This document shows, one piece after another, positions 34,591 through 45,450 of a stretch of DNA of 64,000 nucleotides; the stretch's first letter is position 1, and every line of letters begins with the position of its first letter. The notes below the pieces were generated by a model, which worked only from the letters and a program-made list of their open reading frames with translations, ran no database searches and had not been told where the DNA came from. The stretch lies in contig JAISUT010000056.1 in the NCBI GenBank assembly GCA_031271905.1, positions 41,856-105,855 of the forward strand, read 5' to 3'. The DNA is from Acidobacteriota bacterium (GTDB taxonomy: Bacteria > Acidobacteriota > UBA6911). Position numbers and translations under genes: made by a program.

Positions 34591-35799
34591 TTGGACATAT
34601 TCGACACCAGGCGCTCGGTGCGCATCACGCCCGCCGGCGTCGGACGCATCCGCAAAGGGCACCTCTGGATATACGCGGGGGATGTGCTGCAGGAGCCGGA
34701 GGCGGCGGATCCGGTGTTCGTCCACGTCCTGGATCCGGCGGGCAACGGCATGGGCTACGCCTTCTACAGCCGCCCGTCGCAGATACGCCTCCGGCTCTTC
34801 TCGCGCGAGGGGGAGCCGCCCACGGAAGAGCTGTTGCGCGCGCGCGTGGCGGCGTCGGTCGCCCGTCGCGGCGTCCACGGCCGTTGCGATGGCGAGGGGG
34901 GCTGCGCCTCCGCGCGCCGCGTCGTCTTCGGCGAGGGGGATCTGCTCCCCGGCGTCGTCGCCGACCGTTACGGGCCGGTCATCGTGCTGCAAACCCTCTC
35001 GCGCGGCGCGGACGCGCTGAAGCCGCTCCTGGCGGACATCCTGCGCGACGTCGTCAAGCCTGCGGGGATCCTGGAGAGGAACGACGTGCGCACGCGCGCC
35101 CTGGAGGGGCTCGAAGGCAGCAGCGGCGTGTTGTGGGGCGAAGTCCCCGCCGAGGTCGAGGTCGAGGAGGACGGCATCCGCTTCGTCGTCGATCCGTTCG
35201 GCGGGCAGAAGACCGGACTCTTCCTCGACCAGCGGGAGAACCGCGTCGCGGCGGGGGAGGTCGCCTCGGGGAAGACGCTGGACTGCTTCACCAACAGCGG
35301 CGGCTTCGCGCTGCATTTCGCCCGGCGGTGCGCCCGGGGCGGCTCGCAGGTGCTGGCGGTGGACATCTCGCCGGATGCCGTCCGGCAGGCGGAGCGCAAC
35401 CGCCGGCTCAACGGCTTCGACAACCTGCGCTTTCAAGAGGCGAACGTCTTCGACCTGTTGCGGGGACTCGATCGCGCGCGGGAGTCTTTCGACACGATCT
35501 GCCTCGACCCGCCGGCGTTCGCCAAGAACCGCAGGGCGGTGGCGGGGGCGCGCAGCGGCTACAAAGAGATCAACCTGCGGGCGCTCCGGCTGCTCAAGCC
35601 GGAGGGTATGCTCGTCACATCGAGTTGTTCCTACCACATGCCGGAGGCGGAGCTGCTCCAATTGATCCGCGAGGCGGCGCAAGACTGCCGACGCCACATC
35701 CAGGTCGTCCAGCGGCGCGGGCAGGCGGACGACCACCCGGCGCTCGGCGGGATGCCGGAGACCAGCTATTTGAAATGCTTCTTCATCCGGGCGTTGTGA
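34591..35799 (+). CDS. RlmI-type 23S rRNA (cytosine-C5) methyltransferase
   Basis: 402 residues with a TTG start 15 bases after the TPR gene. An N-terminal PUA-like RNA-binding domain (about 8-85, RIRKGHLWIYAGDV) precedes the Rossmann methyltransferase. Motifs: FGGQKTGLFLDQRENR, LDCFTNSGGFALH (SAM loop), VDISPDAV, the LDPPAFAKNR catalytic loop, and SCSYHM with the late Cys. This layout matches RlmI/RlmK-like enzymes that methylate C1962 of 23S rRNA. The exact target is inferred from the family. Confidence 0.9.
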   Translation: MDIFDTRRSVRITPAGVGRIRKGHLWIYAGDVLQEPEAADPVFVHVLDPAGNGMGYAFYSRPSQIRLRLFSREGEPPTEELLRARVAASVARRGVHGRCDGEGGCASARRVVFGEGDLLPGVVADRYGPVIVLQTLSRGADALKPLLADILRDVVKPAGILERNDVRTRALEGLEGSSGVLWGEVPAEVEVEEDGIRFVVDPFGGQKTGLFLDQRENRVAAGEVASGKTLDCFTNSGGFALHFARRCARGGSQVLAVDISPDAVRQAERNRRLNGFDNLRFQEANVFDLLRGLDRARESFDTICLDPPAFAKNRRAVAGARSGYKEINLRALRLLKPEGMLVTSSCSYHMPEAELLQLIREAAQDCRRHIQVVQRRGQADDHPALGGMPETSYLKCFFIRAL

Positions 35800-35890
35800 C
35801 GCCGCCCCCTCCCGCCCCCTCTGTTCGGATGCGTCGCGCGATCCCCGGGATGTTGGCGGTCAGGCGTGGTCAATGCGTGGGGAGGGGGGG

Positions 35891-36175
35891 CTACCCGTCT
35901 TTCTCCAGGCGGTAGACCCAAGCCAGGATGCGGGCTACGGCTTCGTAAAGCGCCGCAGGAATCTCTTGCCCCAGTTCGAGGGACAGGAGCGCCGAGACCA
36001 GGGCGGCGTCCTCCACGACGGGCACGTCGGCGTCGCGGGCGATTTCCACGATGCGCTGCGCCACCAGCCCTTGGCCCTTCGCCTTGACGACAGGCGCGGA
36101 TTCCCCGGGGGCGTATTGCAGCGCCACCGCCTCGGCGCGCATCCCGCCGTCGTCACGCCCGGTGTCGCGCTTCAT
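35891..36175 (-). CDS. Orphan FlhB C-terminal-domain protein
   Basis: 94 residues. It matches the cytoplasmic C-terminal domain of the flagellar export switch FlhB (AVALQYAPGESAPVVKAKGQGLVAQRI, VEDAALVSALLSLELGQEIP). Instead of the autocleaving NPTH of full FlhB only the later half is present, and there is no membrane part. Such FlhB-like stand-alone proteins occur in several flagellate lineages. The start overlaps the FliK-like gene stop by four bases, so the two are co-translated and probably act in flagellar export or hook-length control. Confidence 0.88.
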   Translation of the reverse strand: MKRDTGRDDGGMRAEAVALQYAPGESAPVVKAKGQGLVAQRIVEIARDADVPVVEDAALVSALLSLELGQEIPAALYEAVARILAWVYRLEKDG

Positions 36176-37323
36176 GCGATGACGTCCATCCCCCGCCCGG
36201 AGGGGGCGCCCTGGCGCGCGCCGCCCGGGGTTGCTTGCGAGACGCCGATGTGGCAGAGCGTCATGGGGACGCCGGACAGCTCTTGGCGCACCGCCTGGCG
36301 CTCCCGCCTCAGGAGCGCGCAGGTCGCGGGGCGCTCCGCGTAGAAATGCAGACTGTAGGAGCGCCCGTCGCTTTCGACGTTGCCGCCGACAAAGCCCAAC
36401 CTCGCGCCATCCACGCCGAATCCCATCTGCCAGTAGCCCCGGCCGCCCTTTTTCGCGGTGCGCCCCACGGACACCCGTGCGGTGGCGGGCTTCCCGTCTT
36501 CGCGGAAGGGGAGCGTCGGCGCCGCCAGGAGCGCCGGTTCCACATCCTCCCTCGGCGCGCGCAGCAGCAGGGAGTGGCCGCGCAGGAATTTTTCGACGTC
36601 GTCGCCCCGACCGCCCTCTTTCATGGAGCGGAGGACTTCTTCCGGCGACTCCCCGTCCCGGACGCGCGCCTTGAACTCTTCCAGGACGCGGCTCCAGATG
36701 GCGCCCGCCCGGACCGCGTCCAGTTTCATGTACCAGGAGACGACCTGCACGTTGCCCGGCGTCAGGGGGATGTCCCGCGCCCAAAGCTCCAGCAGCGGCG
36801 CCAGTTGTTCCCGCGCCCCGCCCGCCATCCGCCAAGCCGTCCGGAGCGCGGCCAGGACTCCGTCGGAAAGCGGCATGTCGCGGGCCAGCAACGCGGCGGC
36901 TAGAATCCTGTCGGCGGGATGCAGGCGGCCCAGGAGCGAAGGTTCGCCTTGGAGCGGCCGCAGCGCGGGAACTTCGCCGGCGTGCGCTTCGCCTGTGGCG
37001 AGGGTCGCGGCGGCGGCCGTGGCGGGGGGATCCCAGACGGCGTGGAAACGTCCTCCGACGGCGAGGTCGGCGGTGGCGCGGACGGCGAAAGCCTGCGACG
37101 GGCTCGCGTCCGCCGCGCCTGAGATGACGCGCACCATGTAGCTCCCGTCCTCGTTCCGCGCCACCACCAGGCATTCCACCGGACCCCCCGGGCGGATCGC
37201 GGGGATGGCCTGGTCTGCGAAGCGCCCGCCGGTCGCCGTCGGCATGGCGTCTGTCTGCGGCATGGCGTTCGGCAGGCTCGCGATCTGGTTGATTCGCATG
37301 TTGAGGCTCGCGACATCGTTCAT
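36172..37323 (-). CDS. FliK-like / hypothetical protein paired with the FlhB domain
   Basis: 383 residues. The N-terminal third is Ala/Pro-rich and low in structure. The middle is helical (LLGRLHPADRILAAALLAR, LLELWARDIPLT). The C-terminal third is a compact domain (about 290-365) with RGYWQMGFGVDG and SLHFYAERPA. The arrangement (disordered start, C-terminal domain, neighbour FlhB-CTD) resembles hook-length control protein FliK, which meets FlhB-CTD during the export switch. Similarity is by layout rather than a diagnostic motif. A leucine-zipper-like or secretion signal is not evident. Confidence 0.65.
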   Translation of the reverse strand: MNDVASLNMRINQIASLPNAMPQTDAMPTATGGRFADQAIPAIRPGGPVECLVVARNEDGSYMVRVISGAADASPSQAFAVRATADLAVGGRFHAVWDPPATAAAATLATGEAHAGEVPALRPLQGEPSLLGRLHPADRILAAALLARDMPLSDGVLAALRTAWRMAGGAREQLAPLLELWARDIPLTPGNVQVVSWYMKLDAVRAGAIWSRVLEEFKARVRDGESPEEVLRSMKEGGRGDDVEKFLRGHSLLLRAPREDVEPALLAAPTLPFREDGKPATARVSVGRTAKKGGRGYWQMGFGVDGARLGFVGGNVESDGRSYSLHFYAERPATCALLRRERQAVRQELSGVPMTLCHIGVSQATPGGARQGAPSGRGMDVIA

Positions 37324-37456
37324 CGTTGGAATATTACCAATGTTTGCCGGATATCCAAGTCCACCCGGGGCGATCGCCTGGACATGCGGCGTCTTTCACG
37401 CGATGCGCGCGCGATGTGCGTGATGGATAGGTTGCAAAAGCAGCGGATGGGAGATG

Positions 37457-37509
37457 AAAAAAGGGCGGCGCCCCCACCGGATTCGCCGGATGGAAGGCGC
37501 CGCCCTTTT
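37457..37509 (-). terminator. Rho-independent terminator after ppdK
   Basis: On the minus strand GGGCGGCGCC and GGCGCCGCCC form a perfect 10-bp stem followed by six T. On the plus strand GAAAAGGG-type arms also give a short T-run, so it may work for both directions. It starts about 35 bases past the ppdK stop. Confidence 0.85.
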
Positions 37510-37545
37510 CCCGTGACCGCCTCGGCTTGGCGGCGTTTGCTTGCG

Positions 37546-40323
<2,778 letters not shown>

Positions 40324-40796
40324 CGCGTCTCCTGCGCTTGCTGGTTGAAAATGGTCTTGCTCTGATTCAAATCCCTGGTTCAAGTTACAGAGGAAAGCAA
40401 AAAACAGGTGATGATACATCAAAAAGATGCGGCGATCAAAAGCCATGTGCGGGATTTCTGGAAAATCCCCGGTCGCGACGGCAAATGCGTGAGGGGGAGG
40501 CGCCGGGGGCGCTCCCGGCGTGGATCGAAATCCCCTGCGGGGGATTGGGGAAACGCCGGGGAAGCCCGGGGAAGCCCGAGAAAACCCCTTTTAATTTTCC
40601 CCCGACCCGTGTATGGTACTAACTGTTTAAGATCACACCGGGACGTTTTGAGGCGTTTGGCGATGTGAGGGGGGCGTAAATCTGACATAAAACTTTTTAC
40701 TGAGAAGTTGTGTCATATCCGCGTAGGATGGATTGGACTTGCAACCTGTTCCCATTCTTACACTTACTTAGTCTGTTGATGTTGGAGGAACACGTC
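40324..40796. other. Divergent intergenic region of 473 bases
   Basis: It lies between ppdK (minus) and the repeat-protein gene (plus). It should hold both promoters. A+T-rich patches occur at about 40590-40630 (TTTTAATTTTCCC, GTATGGTACTAACTG) and 40683-40735 (ATAAAACTTTTTACTG). No promoter pair is clear enough to call, and short ORFs here lack ribosome sites. Confidence 0.45.
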
Positions 40797-43292
40797 ATGA
40801 ATAGAGCATTGAAGAGTCTGGGGCTGGCTTGGTTGCCTGCCGTGTGCGCCGGGTTGTTGCTCGCGGCGACCGCGCAGGCGGGGTCGGTCACGGACAGCCA
40901 CGGGAATGTGGGTTACGACACGGCGGAGGAGTGCGACGCCGCCGTGGCTGCGGGCACGGCCCGTTTCTATCGTTCCTATACCAAGAACCCGCCGTTGGAA
41001 CGCGCCGGCGAGGTGTCCGTCAAGACGATGAAGATCAGCGACCTGACCACGGCCGCCGAAGCCGCCGGCAAGCTGGGTTACGATGCCGCCAACTACACCT
41101 ACGGTTCTTGCGACTTGGGCGTGGGGCGGTCCAACGGGCGCGCAGGCGTCGCCCGCGAGCTGATCGGCAAGTACGTGCCGTTCAGGCACGACACGCCCAT
41201 CAACGGCTACATGGACGCGGCGGGCGCCGTGGTGCGCGCCACCATGCAGCAATGCGACAACAATTTCAGCGGCCCCCTGCCGCGCCCCGTCAACCGCAAG
41301 GCGCCGGCGCCGGCGGCCGTGGCGGAGAAGCCCGCGCCCGCCGTCCCGGTGGAGTGCGTGGCGACCATCCTGGTCCCCGCCAAGTTCGAGACCCGCACCG
41401 AGCGGGTGGTCAAGGTCCCCGAGACCAAGCGGTACGAGACGGTGCCGCCCACGTATAAGACGGTCACCGAACGGGTGCTGGTGAAGCCGGAGACCCGGCG
41501 CCAGATCCCGGTGCCCGCCACCTACAAGACCGTGGCCGAGGAGGTCGTGGTGCGCCCCGCGTTCTTCCGCGAGGAGCCGGTGCCCGCCACCTACAAGACC
41601 GTGTCCGAGCAGGTCGTGGTCAAGCCCGCCAGCACCAGGCTGGAGGTCGTCCCCGCCACGTACAAGACCGTGACCGAGCGGGTGCTGGACACCGCCGAGC
41701 GCAAGGAGCTGCGCGTCATCCCGGCGGAATACGCCGAGAAGGAGGAGCGCATCATCGACCGGCCCGCCACCACCCGGGTGGAGACCGTCCCCGCCACGTA
41801 CAAGACCGTGACCGAGCGGGTGCGCATCAAGGAGGAGTACCTCCGCTACGAGCCGATCGAGCTGCCGTTGCGCCAGATCACCGAGCGCGTGCTGCGCTCG
41901 CAGGCCAGCGCCCGGCTGGAAGCCCTCAGCCCGCAACTGCGCACCGAGACGGAGCGCGTGATGGTCAAAGAGGCGAGCACCCGCCTGGTCGAGGTGCCTG
42001 CGGTGTTCGAGACCGTCTCCGAGCGGATCAAGGTCGCCGACGCCACCCGCGAGTGGAAGCGCGGGCGCGCCTGGGTCGGCCAGGCCGTCGAGGTGCGCCC
42101 CCTGCGCGGGTTCGTGGTCGGGCCTGACGGCCGGGTGGACGGCTCCAGGGTCGCCGTGCCCGCCGCCGCCAACCCGCGGTCTCTCGGCGTCGTGGACACC
42201 GGGGTCGTGACTGCGGACAACACCAACCTCGACGACGACGTCATGTGCCTGGTGGAGATCCCGGAGCAGTACCAGGTCATCACCAAGCAGGTGCTGAAGA
42301 CCCCCGCCACCGTGCGCGAGGAGGTCATCCCCGCCGAGTACGCCACCATCGACCACAGGGTGCTGGCGGCCGACGCCCGGACGCGCGAGATCGCCATCCC
42401 GGAGACCTACCAGACCGTCACCCGCTGGGTGATCGACATCGAGAAGCTGCGCGCCGCGGGCTACAAGTTCGACGACAAGGGCGACATCATCGCCACCCCG
42501 ACGGGTGATCGCGTGTTGCGCGCCGCCGACGTGAACAAGCAGGGCGGGGTCAGCGCCGGCGCCAACTCCGGCCGCGAGGGGTACGTGCGCGAGATCACCG
42601 TGCCCGCCGAATACAGCACCATCACCCGGCAGGTCGTCGACCGCCCCGCCACCGTGCGCACGGTGGAGGTGCCCGCCACCTACAAGGTCGTCAAGACGCA
42701 GGTCGTCTCCCGTCCGGCGCGCACCGAGGAGGTGGTCATACCCGCCACCTACAAGACCGTGACCCGGCAGGTCGTCGACCGCCCCGCCACCACGCGCGAG
42801 GTCGCCGTCCCGGCCGTCACCCGCTCCGTCGAGCGCCGCGTGGTGGACGTCCCCGCCACGACCCGCCAGATCCCGGTGCCCGCCCAGACCGAGCGGATAG
42901 AGCGCCGCGTGATCGACAAGCCAGCGACCTTCCGCGAGGAGGTCGTCCCGGCCGAGTACAAGACCATCGAGCGCATGGTGGTGGACACGCCCGCCTCGAC
43001 GCGGGAAGTCGTCGTCCCCGCCCAGTATGAGACCATCTCCTACCAGGTCAAGGTCGCCGACGCCGAGGTCGTGCGCCGCGCCGTTTTGTGCGAGACCAAC
43101 GCCACCCCGGCGAAGATCCGGGAGATCCAGACCGCCCTGCGCGCCGCCGGTTTCGACCCCGGCGCCATCGACGGCACCCTGCGCGCCGCCACCATGAGCG
43201 CGGTGCGCCGCTACCAGCAGGCGAAGGGCCTGCCAGTGGACGGCTACCTCAACCTCGACACGGTCAAGTCGCTGGGCGTCAGCCCGGACTAG
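40797..43292 (+). CDS. Secreted protein of tandem 23-residue repeats with peptidoglycan-binding tail
   Basis: 831 residues from the ATG at 40797 (TTGGAGGAAC site). A signal peptide ends at ATAQA. Residues about 30-180 form a Cys-containing head. Then two blocks of a 23-residue repeat follow, consensus VPATYKTVTERVVxxPATxRxx: about nine units near 195-425 and about nine near 485-770. Each block begins just after a cysteine (VECVATILVP and DVMCLVEIP), and another Cys follows the last unit. The last 60 residues are a PG_binding_1 domain (IREIQTALRAAGFDPGAIDG, YQQAKGLPVDGYLNLDTV). This suggests an extended beta-rich periplasmic rod tethered to the cell wall. Its function is unknown. Confidence 0.85.
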   Translation: MNRALKSLGLAWLPAVCAGLLLAATAQAGSVTDSHGNVGYDTAEECDAAVAAGTARFYRSYTKNPPLERAGEVSVKTMKISDLTTAAEAAGKLGYDAANYTYGSCDLGVGRSNGRAGVARELIGKYVPFRHDTPINGYMDAAGAVVRATMQQCDNNFSGPLPRPVNRKAPAPAAVAEKPAPAVPVECVATILVPAKFETRTERVVKVPETKRYETVPPTYKTVTERVLVKPETRRQIPVPATYKTVAEEVVVRPAFFREEPVPATYKTVSEQVVVKPASTRLEVVPATYKTVTERVLDTAERKELRVIPAEYAEKEERIIDRPATTRVETVPATYKTVTERVRIKEEYLRYEPIELPLRQITERVLRSQASARLEALSPQLRTETERVMVKEASTRLVEVPAVFETVSERIKVADATREWKRGRAWVGQAVEVRPLRGFVVGPDGRVDGSRVAVPAAANPRSLGVVDTGVVTADNTNLDDDVMCLVEIPEQYQVITKQVLKTPATVREEVIPAEYATIDHRVLAADARTREIAIPETYQTVTRWVIDIEKLRAAGYKFDDKGDIIATPTGDRVLRAADVNKQGGVSAGANSGREGYVREITVPAEYSTITRQVVDRPATVRTVEVPATYKVVKTQVVSRPARTEEVVIPATYKTVTRQVVDRPATTREVAVPAVTRSVERRVVDVPATTRQIPVPAQTERIERRVIDKPATFREEVVPAEYKTIERMVVDTPASTREVVVPAQYETISYQVKVADAEVVRRAVLCETNATPAKIREIQTALRAAGFDPGAIDGTLRAATMSAVRRYQQAKGLPVDGYLNLDTVKSLGVSPD

Positions 43293-43312
43293 CCGGACGA
43301 CGGCGTCCACAC

Positions 43313-43357
43313 CGGGCGGGGGTTCCGACGGCGTCGGGGCCTCCGCCCGTTTTTTTT
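43313..43357 (+). terminator. Rho-independent terminator after the repeat-protein gene
   Basis: CGGGCGGGGG and CCTCCGCCCG form a stem (one bulge/mismatch) around a loop that itself folds (CCGACGGCGTCGG), followed by eight T. It begins 21 bases after the stop. Confidence 0.85.
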
Positions 43358-43469
43358 CTGCGGCGCGCCGCCGTTTCCCGCAGGGCTGCGCCCGTCTCCG
43401 CCCCCGTCCGAACGCCCCCGGGGCGGACGGCGGGCAATCCGGCAGTCCGGTGTTGCGCGGTCGGGGCGC

Positions 43470-43498
43470 ATGTGGTACATTGTCCGCTCATTTTCAAG
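43470..43498 (+). promoter_or_regulatory. Candidate sigma-70-type promoter for the YfgM-like gene
   Basis: TTGCGC, a 17-base spacer and TACATT precede the GTG start by about 55 bases. The match to TTGACA/TATAAT is moderate. Confidence 0.3.
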
Positions 43499-43551
43499 CG
43501 GTTTTGGCGGTTTGCAGGCAGACAGGGAGAAATGATCGCAAGGAAGGCGTC

Positions 43552-44304
43552 GTGGGCACAACTAAACTGACTCGAAAGGAAATACTCTCGGACGACCCGG
43601 TGCATGACGGCATCCTCCGGCTGTTCGGGATCCTCCAAGGCAACCGGAGGCTGATCGCCGTCTCCCTCGCCGTGGCCGTCGTGTTGGCGGTCGGCCTCTG
43701 GGCGGGTTCCCGGTACTTGGACGCCCGCGCCCTCGCGGCTGCGGAACGGCTCGGCAAGGGCATGGACTTTTTCATGGCGAACGTGTCGGCGGACGCCGGG
43801 GATGGCGCCGACCCTTACGCCTCGGGCGACGGGACGCCGACCTTCAAAAGCGACGAGGCGAAGTACCAGGCGGCGGCGAAGGAGTTCGCCGCCGTCGCCG
43901 ACGCCTTCGGCGCGGGTGAGACGGCGAAGACCGCCCGCTATTTCCTCGGCTTGACCCAGTTGAAGCTCGGCAAGAAGGACGAGGCGGTCAAGACTTTGGA
44001 GAAGGTCGCCTTCGGCTCGGGCAGCCGCACGGTCGGCTACCTCGCCAAGAAGGCGCTGGCGGGGCACTACGCGGAGTCCGGCAACGCCAAGGGCGCGGCG
44101 GAGCTGCTCCAGGGGATGGTCAAGGACTCCAAGTGCGACCTGCCGAAAGAGGAGCTGAGCCTGCAACTCTCCCGCGTCCTGGTCGCCGACGGCAAGAAGG
44201 ACGAGGCGGTCAAGGTCTTGCGGGAGGCGACCGAGCAGCCGGGGGACGCCTTCGGGACTTACAACAGCCAGGTGCTCGCGGAGATAGAGAAGTTGCAGAA
44301 ATAA
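43552..44304 (+). CDS. Membrane-anchored TPR protein (YfgM/TPR_21-like)
   Basis: 250 residues from a GTG at 43552 (AGGAAGG site); the track start at 43450 is too early. One membrane segment lies at about 31-52 (LIAVSLAVAVVLAVGLW). A periplasmic helical part with TPR-like units follows (KTARYFLGLTQLKLGKKDEA, VGYLAKKALAGHYAESGN, QLSRVLVADGKKDEA). YfgM in E. coli binds the SecYEG translocon and periplasmic chaperones; similarity is by layout. A consensus promoter after it shows that the next operon is independent. Confidence 0.75.
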   Translation: MGTTKLTRKEILSDDPVHDGILRLFGILQGNRRLIAVSLAVAVVLAVGLWAGSRYLDARALAAAERLGKGMDFFMANVSADAGDGADPYASGDGTPTFKSDEAKYQAAAKEFAAVADAFGAGETAKTARYFLGLTQLKLGKKDEAVKTLEKVAFGSGSRTVGYLAKKALAGHYAESGNAKGAAELLQGMVKDSKCDLPKEELSLQLSRVLVADGKKDEAVKVLREATEQPGDAFGTYNSQVLAEIEKLQK

Positions 44305-44345
44305 CGGCGCGGCTGAAGGCGGGGGCGCTTCGCAAGGCGCCGTCC

Positions 44346-44373
44346 TTGACAAAGGCCTCCCCGCCAATATAAT
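44346..44373 (+). promoter_or_regulatory. Consensus sigma-70 promoter for the DUF177-rpmF-plsX-acpP operon
   Basis: TTGACA (44346-44351), a 16-base spacer, and TATAAT (44368-44373): both hexamers are perfect. The GTG start of the DUF177 gene lies about 42 bases after the expected transcription start. Confidence 0.85.
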
Positions 44374-44421
44374 TTGCTTTTTTTGCCTGTCGCCTGCGTC
44401 GGGAAATTTGCGGAGTTGGGC

Positions 44422-44952
44422 GTGTTCATCGAGATCGAGGGGTTGAAGGACAAGCCGCGTCGCGTCCAGCATGTGTTCCCGGTCGATGAAATACCGTTCC
44501 AGCACGAGGATGCATGGCTCGACAGCCCGGTGGCGGTGGATTTCAAGCTGACCCCCGACGGGCGGGAGTTGCGCGTCCGAGGGAAGATGGAGACGTCCGT
44601 GCGTTGCCGTTGCTCGCGGTGCGCGAAGGAGTTCGCGCGACCGGTCGTGGCGGAGTTCGACCTCTCCTACACGCCGCAACCCGATTGGGGCGGCGGGGCT
44701 TCGGAGGTCGAGCTGGAGTACGGGGACATGGACGTCGGGTATTACGACGGCGTCAGTTTTGACGTGAACACGATGGCGCTCGAACAGATCGAGCTCGCCA
44801 TGCCGATGCAGTACGTGTGTCGGGATAACTGCAAGGGGCTCTGTTATAGATGCGGGGCCGATTTAAACGAGGGGTCGTGCTCCTGTGAAGAGGAGCCGGA
44901 TGCGCGGCTGTCCGCCCTGCTGCAATGGCGGGAGAGGCGGGCGGGCGGATAG
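44422..44952 (+). CDS. DUF177 (YceD) family protein
   Basis: 176 residues from the GTG at 44422, six bases after a GGAG site. The family layout is clear: a beta-rich front, the CRCSRCAKEF cysteine pair, then CRDNCKGLCYRCGADLN and SCSCEEE near the C-terminus. YceD-like proteins are linked to 23S rRNA accumulation, and their genes usually stand directly before rpmF, as here (115 bases). The four paired cysteines suggest a zinc site. Confidence 0.92.
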   Translation: MFIEIEGLKDKPRRVQHVFPVDEIPFQHEDAWLDSPVAVDFKLTPDGRELRVRGKMETSVRCRCSRCAKEFARPVVAEFDLSYTPQPDWGGGASEVELEYGDMDVGYYDGVSFDVNTMALEQIELAMPMQYVCRDNCKGLCYRCGADLNEGSCSCEEEPDARLSALLQWRERRAGG

Positions 44953-45066
44953 GGGCGCAAGCCGGCGGAGTCCCGGCGCATGCGCGCCGTCGCGACAGGC
45001 CGCCAGGGCGGTTCCGCCTCATCCGGTTCACGAACGGGCGTCGTCCCCTGTGATGGAGAAGTTCTC

Positions 45067-45252
45067 ATGCCGAATCCGAAACGGAGACATTCCAAGTCGC
45101 GTCGCGGCAAGCGCCGCGCGCATGATTTCCTGCAAACCGTGACCCCCGGCGTCTGCCCCAACTGCCAGAACCCCAAGCCGCCGCATCAGGCGTGTGCCAA
45201 GTGCGGCTACTACAAGGGGAAGCAGGTGATGGAAGCCGAGGAAGAATATTAG
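45067..45252 (+). CDS. rpmF: Ribosomal protein bL32
   Basis: 61 residues starting MPNPKRRHSKSRRGKRRAHD, the standard L32 head, with two zinc-finger cysteine pairs (CPNCQN, CAKCGYY). A GGAGAAG site precedes the ATG at 45067; the track start at 44980 is too early. It belongs to the large ribosomal subunit. The stop lies directly at the left end of the MITE-like repeat. Confidence 0.96.
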   Translation: MPNPKRRHSKSRRGKRRAHDFLQTVTPGVCPNCQNPKPPHQACAKCGYYKGKQVMEAEEEY

Positions 45253-45373
45253 GGAGCCTCTAATTAAAACCGGATGCTGCGCTGCGCCTCGGTCGAAAAT
45301 GCTCATTCGCCTCGGCAAACTCCGCTTTTCGACCTGCGGCGACGCCTTGTCTGCGAGGTTTTTAGAGGTCCCC
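45252..45373 (+). mobile_element. MITE-like palindromic repeat between rpmF and plsX
   Basis: About 120 bases. The ends are inverted: GGGAGCCTCTAATTAAAAC on the left and GAGGTTTTTAGAGGTCCCC on the right (core CCTCTAA/TTAGAGG). Inside, GGTCGAAAA and TTTTCGACC form a second stem. It has no coding capacity. It starts at the last base of rpmF and fills most of the gap to plsX, inside an operon, so it is transcribed. Confidence 0.7.
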
Positions 45374-45450
45374 ATTAGCCGCCGGTCTGTGGCCTGTGGT
45401 TTGCCGTAGGCGGCGAACCGCCTGCGGTCGCCCGCCATCGGCTGAAACGG

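Noticed and set aside
33262-35736. 824-codon minus-strand frame
   Set aside because: Shadow of the TPR and RlmI-type genes.
41380-43070. Regularly spaced DNA repeats that could suggest a CRISPR-like array
   Set aside because: The period is 69 bases, the repeats vary at codon positions and stay in frame; they encode 23-residue protein repeats.
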